54,283 nt of DNA from the NCBI GenBank assembly GCA_028291985.1, contig JAQGNE010000023.1, positions 1-54,283 of the forward strand, in the 5' to 3' direction. Source of the DNA: Polaromonas sp. GTDB lineage: Bacteria; Pseudomonadota; Gammaproteobacteria; Burkholderiales; Burkholderiaceae_C. A program made the position numbers and the translations under genes. The notes beneath the pieces were generated by a model. The model did no database searches. It saw only the letters and a list, made by a program, of their open reading frames with translations, and had not been told where the DNA came from. Of this stretch, positions 9,333 to 18,036 are shown in pieces (the stretch's first letter is position 1; the number at the start of each line of letters is the position of its first letter).

Positions 9333-10975
9333 ACCCCTCGCGGCTAGCGTCACAGCCTACGGTGACCTCGGTACAGACAGACCGCTTTGTGCATGACAGG
9401 CTGCCCCGGCCTGAGCAGTGCCCCACGCTGCGTTATGACGTACCTGAGCTGCACATCAGTGACCAGGCGAACCTGGTCGATACGCTGATGGCGCGCATCA
9501 CCGATCGCGGCCTGCAGGACTGCGCCTTCCTGCGCTCTGACCGCATCACGCTGAGCTATGCCGACGCGGCTGAACGCATCAACCGTATCGCGCAGGTGCT
9601 GACCGAAGACTTTGCGCTGGTTCCCGGCAACCGGGTGCTGCTGCGTGGCGGCAATTCGATTGGCATGGCGCTGGCGTGGCTGGGTGTTGTCAAGGCCGGG
9701 CTGATTGCAGTGGCCACCATGCCGCTGCTGCGGGCCAAGGAGCTGATAGAGATCATTGACAAGGCCCAGCCGACGCTGGCGCTGTGTGATGGTGCGCTGC
9801 TGCAAGAGCTGCAGGCGGCCCATGCGAACGGCGGGCCGCTGCGGGCGATTGTTCCCTTCAACCTGATGAATGAGCCAGGGTCGCTGGCGGTGCTTTCTGC
9901 ACAAAAGGACGGCGTTTTCGAACCTTGCCTCACGGCAGCCGATGACATCGCCATGATGGCGTTTACCTCAGGCACCACAGGCAAACCCAAGGCCGCCGTG
10001 CACACCCACCGCGATGTATTGGCCGCGTGCGAGACCTGGCCGCGCCATGTGCTGCAGGCACAGCCCGATGACATCGTGATGGGCTCACCGCCGCTGGCTT
10101 TTACTTTTGGCCTGGGCGGCATGCTGCTGTTTCCGATGTGGGCGGGCGCATCGGTTTATTTCCCGTCCATTCCCTACACACCCGAAGCGATGGTCAATCT
10201 GATCGGGCAGGTCCACGCCACCATCTGCTACACCGCACCCACCTTCTACCGGCAGATGGCGCCCTTCGCCAGGCAACAGGGTTTGCCCAGCCTGCGGCTG
10301 TGTGTCAGTGCTGGAGAAGCTCTGCCCGATGCCACGCGACAGCTGTGGAAAGACGCCACCGGCATCGAGATGATTGACGGGATCGGCGCGACGGAAATGT
10401 TCCATATCTTCATCTCGACCTTGCCCGGCGATGTGCGGCGCGGGGCCATTGGCAAGGTGGTGCCGGGTTATGTTGCCAAGGTGGTCGATGACGAGGGCCG
10501 GGAAGTGCCGCGTGGCACGGTTGGCAGGCTGGCGGTAGTGGGACCCACCGGTTGCCGCTACCTGGACGATGTGCGGCAGTCCAACTATGTGCGGGGTGGC
10601 TGGAACTACCCCGGCGATGCCTTTGTGCAGGATGCAGACGGCTACTTTTTTTACCAGGCGCGCGCGGACGACATGATCATCACCGCGGGCTACAACGTGG
10701 GCGGGCCTGAGGTGGAGGACGCGCTGCTCAAGCATGCGGCTGTATTTGAATGCGGCGTGGTGGGGCTTCCCGATGACGAGCGCGGCATGGTCATCAAGGC
10801 TTTTGTGGTGCTGAAGCCGGGCTACAGCAGCGATGTCGATATGGTCAAGGCCTTGCAGGACCATGTAAAGTCCACGCTTGCACCTTTCAAATACCCGCGC
10901 CAGATTGAATTTTTGGAAAAGCTGCCGCGAACCGAGACTGGCAAACTACAGCGCTTCAAGCTGCGCAGTGCATGA
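9329..10975 (+). CDS. abmG: 2-aminobenzoate-CoA ligase (anthranilate activation)
   Basis: This 548-residue AMP-forming ligase has the P-loop MAFTSGTTGKPKAAVHTH, the aromatic-pocket region PPLAFTFGLGGML, the A5 motif DGIGATEMFHIF and YQARADDMIITAGYNVGGPE. The catalytic lysine is in PRTETGKLQRFKL at the C-terminus. The architecture is that of the benzoate/2-aminobenzoate-CoA ligase group rather than acetyl-CoA synthetase. It would make 2-aminobenzoyl-CoA from anthranilate, ATP and CoA, the first step of the pathway. It overlaps both neighbours by four bases. Confidence in the family is high; the substrate is inferred from the adjacent monooxygenase/reductase. Confidence 0.88.
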   Translation: MNPSRLASQPTVTSVQTDRFVHDRLPRPEQCPTLRYDVPELHISDQANLVDTLMARITDRGLQDCAFLRSDRITLSYADAAERINRIAQVLTEDFALVPGNRVLLRGGNSIGMALAWLGVVKAGLIAVATMPLLRAKELIEIIDKAQPTLALCDGALLQELQAAHANGGPLRAIVPFNLMNEPGSLAVLSAQKDGVFEPCLTAADDIAMMAFTSGTTGKPKAAVHTHRDVLAACETWPRHVLQAQPDDIVMGSPPLAFTFGLGGMLLFPMWAGASVYFPSIPYTPEAMVNLIGQVHATICYTAPTFYRQMAPFARQQGLPSLRLCVSAGEALPDATRQLWKDATGIEMIDGIGATEMFHIFISTLPGDVRRGAIGKVVPGYVAKVVDDEGREVPRGTVGRLAVVGPTGCRYLDDVRQSNYVRGGWNYPGDAFVQDADGYFFYQARADDMIITAGYNVGGPEVEDALLKHAAVFECGVVGLPDDERGMVIKAFVVLKPGYSSDVDMVKALQDHVKSTLAPFKYPRQIEFLEKLPRTETGKLQRFKLRSA

Positions 10976-11394
10976 TGTTTACAGTTACCAAACAGATACG
11001 GTTTCACCATTGCGATCCGGCCGGTATTGTTTTTTATCCGCAGTTCTATGTGTTGCTGCATGAGGTGCAAGAGGACTTTCTGGCGCATATAGGTTTTGCT
11101 GAGCACCACATGATCGAAGCCGGTTACGGCGTCCCGATTGTCGACATGAAGACCCAGTTTGTCAGCATGTGCCGCAACGGCGACACGGTGAGCATTTCGC
11201 TGGCGTTGACCCATGTGGGCAACGCCAGCATCGGCATGGCGTACCGCATTCACCGTGGAGATCAAACAGTGCTACGGGCCACGGCGGTGGTGGTGTATTC
11301 GCGGCTGCCGGACGGGAAGCCGGTGCGCATTCCCGACAACCTGCGCCAGGCCATGCAGCCCTATCTGGAAGCCATTGCACTGGAGACCCCATGA
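10972..11394 (+). CDS. Hotdog-fold acyl-CoA thioesterase (4-hydroxybenzoyl-CoA type)
   Basis: The 140-residue protein contains HHCDPAGIVFYPQFY, the 4-HBT signature whose Asp is the catalytic residue. YGVPIVDMKTQF and GNASIGMAYRI follow. It would hydrolyse an aromatic or ring-derived CoA thioester, either as a safety valve releasing CoA from dead-end intermediates or as a pathway step. It overlaps the ligase stop (ATGA) and the RidA start (ATGA), so it is translationally coupled. Confidence 0.9.
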   Translation: MMFTVTKQIRFHHCDPAGIVFYPQFYVLLHEVQEDFLAHIGFAEHHMIEAGYGVPIVDMKTQFVSMCRNGDTVSISLALTHVGNASIGMAYRIHRGDQTVLRATAVVVYSRLPDGKPVRIPDNLRQAMQPYLEAIALETP

Positions 11395-11783
11395 AGAAAC
11401 TTCAACCGCCCGGCTGGCCTGAACCGCGTGGCTATGCCAACGGTGTTGCAGCGCGCGGCGCGCTTATTTTTGTCGGCGGGCAGATTGGCTGGAACAGCGC
11501 CCAGGTTTTTGAGAGTGACGATTTCATCGCCCAGACGCGGCAAACGCTGCTGAATGTTCTGGCAGTACTGAAAGCTGCCGATGCAGGGCCCGAACACATG
11601 GTGCGGATGACCTGGTATGTGGTGGACCGTGGGGAATATTCAGCGCGCTTGAAGGAGCTTGGCTCGGTCTACCGCGAGGTGATGGGCAAGAACTTCCCCG
11701 CGATGACCTGCGTGGAAGTTGCGGGCCTGGTCGAAGACCGAGCCCGTATAGAGATTGAAGTGACTGCTGTTTTGCCGGACTGA
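11391..11783 (+). CDS. RidA family protein (enamine/imine deaminase-like)
   Basis: The 130-residue protein has the RidA/YjgF/UK114 fold signature. GALIFVGGQIGWN comes near the start, FIAQTRQTLLNVLAVLKAADAG in the middle, and DRARIEIEVTAVLPD at the end, where the Arg that binds carboxylates in RidA is expected. The ATG at 11391 overlaps the thioesterase stop; a longer upstream reading is a shadow. RidA proteins hydrolyse reactive enamine/imine intermediates. Since 2-aminobenzoyl-CoA reduction yields an enamine, a dedicated RidA in this operon makes chemical sense as the deamination step. That role is inference. Confidence 0.88.
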   Translation: MKKLQPPGWPEPRGYANGVAARGALIFVGGQIGWNSAQVFESDDFIAQTRQTLLNVLAVLKAADAGPEHMVRMTWYVVDRGEYSARLKELGSVYREVMGKNFPAMTCVEVAGLVEDRARIEIEVTAVLPD

Positions 11784-11835
11784 ACGCATCATTTCCAGAT
11801 GCCGTCGTATATGTTTTTAACCCAGGAGTGATGTG

Positions 11836-12618
11836 ATGATGAAAAGAAACCCGCTGGCCGTGGCGCTTGCCGCTGTCTTGATGAGCTTGTCGTTCAACCC
11901 GGTGGTGCAGGCAGGGCCCCGGCTGGACAAGATCATGGAGAGCAAGGTGATACGCGTGGGCACACCAGGAGACTATCGCCCGTTCGCGATTAAAAGTGAT
12001 TCAGGTTACGCCGGACATGACATTGATGTCATCGAGATGATGGCCAAAGAAATGGGCATCAAGATCGAGTATGTGCCAACGTCATGGCCCAACCTGATGA
12101 AGGATATTCAGGCCGGAAAGTTTGATGTGGCAGTGGGCGGCATCACGCGCAATGTAGGGAGGATTCGGTACATCGACATGCTCCCGGGCTACGCACCCTT
12201 CGGCAAGGTTGCCCTGGTGCGGTCGGCTGACAAAGCGAAATTCAAAACTCTGGAAGACCTGAACAAGGCAGATGTCCGCGTCATCAAGAATCCTGGAGGC
12301 ACCAATGAGACCTTTGTGCTGGAAAAGCTGAAAACCGCACAGGTCAGCACCCACGACAAAAATGCCGAGATACCAGGCCTGATTGCCGAAAGCAAGGGCG
12401 ACGTGATGATCACCGAAACCTACGAAGCCCTGCACTACAGCAAGGCAGACCCGCGTCTCCATGCCGCCTTCATCGACACACCGCTGACGCCCAAGAACCA
12501 ACTTGGTTTCATGATTCCAACGGACGATGCTGATTACGCACGTGTCATGGGCTTCACCTGGGAGCTGCTGGACAGCCGGGGGCTGCTGAAGCAGACCTCT
12601 GACAAGTGGCTGAAATAG
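11836..12618 (+). CDS. PheC-like periplasmic solute-binding protein or cyclohexadienyl dehydratase
   Basis: The 260-residue protein has a signal peptide (hydrophobic run ending VVQAG) and a family-3 solute-binding fold. RVGTPGDYRPFAIKSDSGYA, VPTSWPNLMKDIQAGKFDVA and NPGGTNETFVLEKL closely recall periplasmic cyclohexadienyl dehydratase PheC. The segment TETYEAL keeps a Glu where PheC has its proposed catalytic acid. AGGAG at 11824-11828 precedes the ATG at 11836. It lies 52 bases after ridA and has no permease or ATPase neighbours, which argues for an enzyme or an orphan receptor. It could bind anthranilate or arogenate-like compounds; this is not determined. Confidence 0.75.
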   Translation: MMKRNPLAVALAAVLMSLSFNPVVQAGPRLDKIMESKVIRVGTPGDYRPFAIKSDSGYAGHDIDVIEMMAKEMGIKIEYVPTSWPNLMKDIQAGKFDVAVGGITRNVGRIRYIDMLPGYAPFGKVALVRSADKAKFKTLEDLNKADVRVIKNPGGTNETFVLEKLKTAQVSTHDKNAEIPGLIAESKGDVMITETYEALHYSKADPRLHAAFIDTPLTPKNQLGFMIPTDDADYARVMGFTWELLDSRGLLKQTSDKWLK

Positions 12619-12658
12619 GCTGCTGAAGTGGGCTGAGAGTCGCGACCACCCATGATGG

Positions 12659-13569
12659 TCAGCTGGCGAGATCACCTACCAGTGTGCTGGCCAGCGCCAA
12701 AGCGGCCTCGCGCGACGGGTTACTGGCCTCGCTGTCGGCCAGATATGCCGCCACCAACCATGGTGCTTGGTCAGGCGACCAGACAACGCCTATATCGTTC
12801 GTATCGGTTGCGTTCGTTCCTGTCTTGTCACCGATTCGTCAGTGGGATGGCAGCCCGGCCTTGATGCGCTTGCCGCCCGTGGTGTTGGCAAGCAGCCACT
12901 GCTGCAGCGTATGGCGGAAATCGGCAGACAGGGCGTCGCCCGCCAGGACCTTCTGCATGGTGCGGGCCATGGCGCGAGGCGAGGTACTGTCAAGCAGAAC
13001 CTCGCCTTGCTTCACGTTCAACGCAGTTTCCATGCGGTCCAGCGGGGTAACGTCATCGCCCAGTGATTTGGCAAATTTGCTCAACGCCGCCGGCCCGCAG
13101 CAGCTCTCCAGGATCAGGTTGGCAGCGGTGTTGTCGCTGGTGGTCAGCGTCGCCTCGCACAGCCCCCCGAGCGTCATCCCCTTGTCATCTGCATGCTTTT
13201 CGGTGACCGGTGAACAGGTCACCAGCTGGCTTTGGTAATAACTGATGCGGCGGCCAAGCGACGCATCGCCAGCGTCAACACGGCTCAGCACCCAGGCAGC
13301 CGCAAGCAGCTTGAAAAGAGCTCAGCATCTTGAAGCGCTCGTCGGCACGGTAGCCGTATTCCTGGCCGGTTCCGGTATCGATCATCCACATGCCGAGACG
13401 GCCTTTTGCTGCATGTTCGATAGCACGCAGGCGTAATGGTGCAGCGGTAAACATTTGGCCGTGTCCAGCCGCAGCGGCGTCCGCCAGGCAGGCGGCGAGC
13501 CCAATACTGCCGCCAAGGAAGAGGCTTCCCCGGGAGCTACCGCACGTCTGCTGCTCAAACCGGCCTCAT
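12659..13569 (-). pseudogene. Class A beta-lactamase, broken by a frameshift and a nonsense codon
   Basis: All class A landmarks are readable on the minus strand, but not in one frame. Upstream is a possible leader (LFLGGSIGLAAC), then GQEYGYRADERFKMLSSF. There an extra T (AAAA at 13314-13317 on the plus strand) shifts the frame exactly inside the SxxK active-site motif. The next frame reads AAAWVLSRVDAG, SDNTAANL (SDN loop), ETALN (ExxLN with the general base) and KRIKAGLPS. A TGA at 12839-12841 then replaces a probable Trp before RIGDKTGTNATD, the KTG motif. The frame ends at 12659. It would have been periplasmic. The 5' end is uncertain because the leader also looks disturbed. Confidence 0.85.
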
Positions 13570-13629
13570 GCAGCCTAAATGCCCAGCGCTGCGCACGGAG
13601 ACCAGCGGGAAATGCGAACCACGACGCTG

Positions 13630-14067
13630 TTAGCGCACGGTGGCACGAGCGGCTTCCGCCTTGCGTTTGGCTTCGTCGGCCTTAAGCTGCAAATCTTGCG
13701 CTTCCTTTTCGGCAGCCACGGCCTTTGCTTCCTTGGCCTTGGCCTCCCGGTCAGCCGATGAGCCGCCGGCCATGGCGTTTCCGACCATCGTGCCGGCAAC
13801 CGCACCTACCGCAGCCGCACCCATGGTGCCCATCATGCCGGGGCCTCTGGCAGCAGGCGCTGCCGCGGGTGCCGGCGTTGCAGCGGCGGCAGGGGGCGTT
13901 GCGGGCGCTACTGGCGCTCTGGGCGCAACAGGCGGCTTGTTCAAGCTGGCACGGGGCACGGTTCTGCCGCCACCGCCCATACGTTTGGCAAAAACCGACG
14001 AGGGCGCAGCCAGCGCGGCGATCATCAATGCGCTGACAACAGCAGTGCTGCGTAAAGACAGGGACAT
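13630..14067 (-). CDS. Exported glycine-zipper / coiled-coil protein of unknown function
   Basis: The 145-residue product begins MSLSLRSTAVVSALMIAAL and ends its leader at SSVFA, giving a signal peptide. AAGGAG lies 5 bases before the ATG. A Pro/Ala-rich linker follows (PPVAPRAPVAPATPPAAA), then a glycine-zipper-like membrane segment (MGAAAVGAVAGTMVGNAMAG). The C-terminus is a highly charged helix rich in Lys, Glu and Ala that probably forms a coiled coil. This is compatible with an envelope-anchored structural or stress protein. No family is recognised. The longer in-frame ORF to 14130 lacks a good ribosome site. Confidence 0.7.
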   Translation of the reverse strand: MSLSLRSTAVVSALMIAALAAPSSVFAKRMGGGGRTVPRASLNKPPVAPRAPVAPATPPAAAATPAPAAAPAARGPGMMGTMGAAAVGAVAGTMVGNAMAGGSSADREAKAKEAKAVAAEKEAQDLQLKADEAKRKAEAARATVR

Positions 14068-14388
14068 GAAAACTCCTTGGATTAAGCGTCTGCTTCCCTG
14101 TGACACCACAAGCCATGAACGAAGGCTCAAAAAGTGACATGATGGGAGCAGGCGGGACGCACCTTTCGCATATCAGTGCCAACGGCGCAATTTCAAGCAC
14201 AGCGCAAATCGCCCGGTGACGGTGCACGTTCAAGCCGCGACAGCTACCTGCACAAGCCCTTGCCGCCTGCGTCGACAGGCTGCCTGCACCACACCAGCAG
14301 CGCATTTCGCCTACAACCCGTGTCACGCCTGCTGACATCTGCCAGGCCAAAGCTTGGGTAGTCTGCGGCTTCAACTTCAGGAGTCAAC

Positions 14389-14547
14389 ATGCCTCAAAAC
14401 ACCAAGGACAACGCGGGTGGAAAGAACCATCCGGTCAAGCAGACCCATGCCAGCGGCGCCAAGAAACCGGGCAAGGCGTCGAACAAGCCCAGCGCTTCCT
14501 CTCCTACCGGATCGCAGAACAAGGGTGAGAAAAAGACAACGCCCTGA
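14389..14547 (+). CDS. Small basic Lys/Gly/Ser-rich protein (52 aa)
   Basis: CAGGAG at 14378-14383 is five bases before an ATG that opens 52 codons ending at TGA 14545-14547. The peptide (MPQNTKDNAGGKNHPVK...) is hydrophilic, rich in Lys, Ser, Pro and Gly, and without predicted secondary structure. It is probably disordered and could bind nucleic acid. It is convergent with the histidine kinase gene. No family was recognised. The good ribosome site and clean reading frame support it as real. Confidence 0.55.
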   Translation: MPQNTKDNAGGKNHPVKQTHASGAKKPGKASNKPSASSPTGSQNKGEKKTTP

Positions 14548-14621
14548 CCAGGTAGTTGAAGTGGCTGCCTGCCGCTTCTAGCGAGGATGGGACCGGGCCC
14601 GAAGCGCATCGGTTCCCTGCC

Positions 14622-16520
14622 TCAGGTCAGTGCCCCGGCAGACTTGAGGAATTCCTGCAACTCGGCAAAATCCAGCGGCTTGGTCAGGTGTACGTCGAAG
14701 CCCGCCGCGATGGCACGACTCTTGTCCTCGTCCGTGCCAAAACCGGTAAGCGCAGCGGCCATGATGCTGGGGCCGCCCGGCATGGCGCGCAATGCGTCCA
14801 GCACCTCATAACCATTCATGGTCGGCATGCCGATGTCCAGAACCGCAACCTGCGGCATGTGGCCGCGAGCAAGCTCCAGCGCCGACAGGCCGTCATAAGC
14901 AACCTTGACCTGATAGTCCATCAGGCGCAGGATTTCCGCCAGGCTGTTGGCCGCATCACGGTTGTCGTCGACAACCAACACTAACGGCGCGCAGGCAACA
15001 TGCGTCACTTCGCCGCGGTGGAATGAGCTGGTGCCGGCATTGGGAAGAAAAAAGCTGAAGGTGCTGCCCAGGCCCGGCCCATCGCTAGCGGCACTTAGCG
15101 TGCCGCCATGCATCTCTACCAGCGAGCGTGCCAGCGTCAGGCCGATGCCCAGGCCGCTTTCTCGCGCCGCCGTCTGGGCATCGCCCTGCGAGAACAACTC
15201 GAATATCTGTTGCGTGGCCTGTGGCGAGAGCCCGGCACCGTTGTCCTGCACCGAGGTGTAGAGCTGCGTTCCGTCCTGCCAGACTTTCAACTCGATGCGC
15301 CCGCCCTCGGGCGTGAACTTTGCGGCGTTTGTCAGCAGGTTTTGCAGCACCTGCGCCAAACGCGTGGCATCACCCTGAACCCACAAGCCGTTGTCCGGCA
15401 TGTCCAGCTTGAGATGGTGACGACGGGCGTCCAGCAAAGGCCGCACTGCCTCGATCGAACGCGCCACCACCTGCGCATACGACAGCTGCTCGGCCACGAA
15501 GCGAATCTTGCCGGTGGTCAGCCGGCCAACGTCAAGCAGGTCGTCCACCAGTCGCGTCATATGAGACAGCTGCCTGTCAATCATGTCCCGGCTGCTTCGC
15601 ACCAGGGGACTGGGTGATGGCTCCAGCTGCAGGATGGTGACGGCATTGCGTATCGGCGCCAGCGGGTTTCGCAGCTCGTGTGCCAGCATGGCCAGAAATT
15701 CGCTCATGCGTTTGCTGGATTTTTCAAGCTCATGCAGACGCCGCCTTTCGCTCATGTCGCGCGTCACCTTGGCAAAGCCGCGTAGCCGCCTGGTCGCATC
15801 GTATACCGGTGCTATCACCACGTTGGCCCAAAACACCGTGCCGTCCCGCCGTACCCGCCAGCCTTCTTCCTCGGCACGGCCAATGGCAAGCGCGGTTTTC
15901 AGTTCGGCCGCAGGCAACCCCGCCGACAGGTCTTCAGGCCGGTAGAAAAGGCTGAAATGTTTGCCGATGACCTGGGCTGCGCTATAGCCCTTGATCAGCT
16001 GGGCACCGCTGTTCCAGCTTTCGATGATGCCTTCCGGGCTCAACATGAAGATGGCATAGTCGCGTACGCTTTCAACCAGTAGCCTGAAGCGCTGCTCGCT
16101 TTCACGCACCGCCTCTTCCGCAATACGGCGCTCACTCAAGTCGCGTGTGACCTTGCCATAGCCGGTAAGCGTGCCGTTTTCGTCCCGCAGCGCTGTGATC
16201 ACCACACTGGCCCAGAAACGCGTGCCGTCCTTGCGCAAGCGCCAGCCCTCTTCTTCAAAGCGGCCATCGCGTGCCGCGCGAACCAACTCCTCCGCCGGCC
16301 ATTGCGCTGCCACCGCTTCAGGCAGATAAAACATGGAGAAATGCCGGCCGATGATTTCCTCAGGCCGGTACTGCTTCATGCGCTGGGCACCGATGTTCCA
16401 GGACACCACGACGCCCTCGGTATCCAACATGAAAATGCCGTAATCTTGAACCGCATCGACCAGCAGTCGAAATCGATCACTGCTGGCGGGTTCGGGAAGG
16501 CGAAAAGGAAGAACTGACAT
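14622..16520 (-). CDS. PAS-PAS hybrid histidine kinase with C-terminal receiver
   Basis: The 632-residue cytoplasmic sensor has no membrane segment. Two PAS domains with matching VSWNIGAQRMKQY and ESWNSGAQLIKGY cores cover about residues 15-135 and 145-260. The HisKA domain has AHELRNPLAP with the phosphorylated His near residue 281. The HATPase domain has NLLTNAAKFTPEGG, DNGAGLSP and SGLGIGLTLAR. The receiver domain has VLVVDDN and VAVLDIGMP, with phospho-Asp near 562 and the conserved Lys in LTKPLD. It may feed an unlinked phosphotransfer protein or regulator, as no partner gene is adjacent. The ATG at 16520 is preferred to an in-frame TTG at 16526. Confidence 0.93.
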   Translation of the reverse strand: MSVLPFRLPEPASSDRFRLLVDAVQDYGIFMLDTEGVVVSWNIGAQRMKQYRPEEIIGRHFSMFYLPEAVAAQWPAEELVRAARDGRFEEEGWRLRKDGTRFWASVVITALRDENGTLTGYGKVTRDLSERRIAEEAVRESEQRFRLLVESVRDYAIFMLSPEGIIESWNSGAQLIKGYSAAQVIGKHFSLFYRPEDLSAGLPAAELKTALAIGRAEEEGWRVRRDGTVFWANVVIAPVYDATRRLRGFAKVTRDMSERRRLHELEKSSKRMSEFLAMLAHELRNPLAPIRNAVTILQLEPSPSPLVRSSRDMIDRQLSHMTRLVDDLLDVGRLTTGKIRFVAEQLSYAQVVARSIEAVRPLLDARRHHLKLDMPDNGLWVQGDATRLAQVLQNLLTNAAKFTPEGGRIELKVWQDGTQLYTSVQDNGAGLSPQATQQIFELFSQGDAQTAARESGLGIGLTLARSLVEMHGGTLSAASDGPGLGSTFSFFLPNAGTSSFHRGEVTHVACAPLVLVVDDNRDAANSLAEILRLMDYQVKVAYDGLSALELARGHMPQVAVLDIGMPTMNGYEVLDALRAMPGGPSIMAAALTGFGTDEDKSRAIAAGFDVHLTKPLDFAELQEFLKSAGALT

Positions 16521-16711
16521 ACCCAAATGATACCGAGCAGCTCATGCACACTGTCGGGAACCCCTGCATTTGGAAATGTCAAATCTGCAGGTGACTGCGT
16601 CTGCAATCCAAGCAGCGTTACAAATTCCATCTCACGACTGACGTCACACGAGGAAGGGCAAATTAACAGTAAACGCGAACTCCGCACGATGCCGTACATT
16701 GTTCGCCAAAG

Positions 16712-16744
16712 CAAAAAGGCCAACCTTGAAGGGTTGGCCTTTTG
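16712..16744. terminator. Bidirectional rho-independent terminator
   Basis: AAAAGGCCAACC and GGGTTGGCCTTTT form a near-perfect stem around TTGAA, with A and T runs on either side. It stands alone between the kinase promoter side and the IS66 relic, without an obvious gene ending at it. It may be a remnant of a lost transcription unit. The rest of 16521-16860 shows no convincing gene. Confidence 0.8.
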
Positions 16745-16859
16745 CATGGTTTTATTGATGGTGGAATTCTCCCGGAATCTAAAACACCCCCTTTTGCACG
16801 TGAGGCGGACCGGATCTGCCCCACACGACCTGAGGCAATTAGCGGCAAAGTCTCGACTG

Positions 16860-17960
16860 CCGCGTACTTCCGTTGCCAGCCGAGCCCGTAACGTTGGGAC
16901 CTTCATGGCGTAGCAGTGGTTCCCTGGCCGCGCCCGGCCAAACAAAATTGCCCCGCGCCGGCGCATGCGGCATACCCGTTTCCACATGTTGGAACTTCTG
17001 GCTTGCCCAGCAGGCAGCCCAGCAACACGCCGTGTAGGTGTTGCAGGGCATCAACCTGCTCGTGCACTTCCACACTGTGCAGCGCTCGCTGTTGCTGAGC
17101 GACGCCGCGTCAAGGCCGTCGCAGCGAGCGTCGGCTTCGACCTTTTACAGCTGGCCGATGAGTTCGATGAAGCGCGTCGGCAACTGCTCGGGTCCGCGCC
17201 TGTTCTTAGGCAGCGCCTGCAGTGCGTCGTTGAAGTACCTTCTGCAGTGCGCCCAGCATCCAAGATGCACGAGTCGATGCTGCTCGGCAATCGCCCCGTA
17301 CGGCTCGTAGCCATCGCTCATCAACACGCCGCCGGGCCGCGCGCCTTTACAGTGTCCTGGCCACTTGCGTGCTGCGGCTTGGCGAGTAGCTGAACAGTCG
17401 GATGGGAGGACCGGTGCCGTCTGCGCCGCCGGCTTCGGTCATCTGCACCCACATCCAGCTCTTGGCCTGGGCCGCTTGACCCGGCTCCTTGGGTACCAGC
17501 ACCTCGGTCTCGTCGCCGTGCAGGATGAACGAGTCGAGCAGCGCGTCGCACCCGGTTGACCACTGGCTGCACCGCCTGGCCGACCGGCACGACGCTGGCG
17601 GCCAGCGTGTTACGCAACCGTTCCGTACCCAGGAAGCGGCCCGGCAGGACTGCTTGCCGGTACAGCGGCAGACCATCTGGGTACTTGGACGTGATCACCA
17701 GGCCAGCGCCGCTTCGCTGGGCAGGCCCTCAGGGATACCTGCGGCGGCTTGGCCGCCAGGCGCAGGCCGCCGCCGCAGCAGGGGCAGGCGTACTGACCGG
17801 TAGTTCATGGCGCCGCACGTCGCGCGGCGAGCCGGTATCCAGCGCCTTGAGGTCCCGCTTGGTGCGCTGATGCGCCGGCACATCGACCTTCTTGCCCATT
17901 CGCCTACGCAAAAATCGGCAACCTGACGCACGTACCTTCATGCAAGCGCGCTGATTAATG
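16860..17960 (-). pseudogene. IS66 family transposase (tnpC) relic
   Basis: IS66 TnpC blocks are spread over several minus-strand frames. The N-terminal region reads GKKVDVPAHQRTKRDL, then ITSKYPDGLPLYRQ. Next come DSFILHGDETEVLVPKEPG and the catalytic-core tract LMSDGYEPYGAIAEQHRLVH, then LGCWAHCRRYFNDAL. The C-terminus (QKFQHVETG...) is badly eroded. At least three frame changes separate these blocks, so no transposase can be made. tnpA and tnpB and clear terminal repeats were not found. The relic marks the left side of the metal/stress island. Confidence 0.85.
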
Positions 17961-17974
17961 CAGCGGGTCTTTTG

Positions 17975-17988
17975 TTGATCTAAATCAA
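17975..17988. promoter_or_regulatory. FNR/ANR/DNR-type binding site
   Basis: TTGATCTAAATCAA is a perfect match to the FNR-family consensus TTGAT-N4-ATCAA. It ends 48 bases before the ATG at 18037, so it is placed to activate transcription of the downstream genes under low oxygen. Confidence 0.65.
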
Positions 17989-18036
17989 TTGGCATCGGTG
18001 AATGCCCCCTATCATGAACCTACAAGTTTTCCCGCC

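Noticed and set aside
13640..14137. 165-codon plus-strand ORF opposite the glycine-zipper gene
   Set aside because: The minus-strand frame has a signal peptide and an AAGGAG ribosome site; the plus-strand frame has none.
16376..16987. 203-codon minus ORF covering the kinase promoter region
   Set aside because: Crosses a terminator and the kinase start in another frame; composition is not protein-like.
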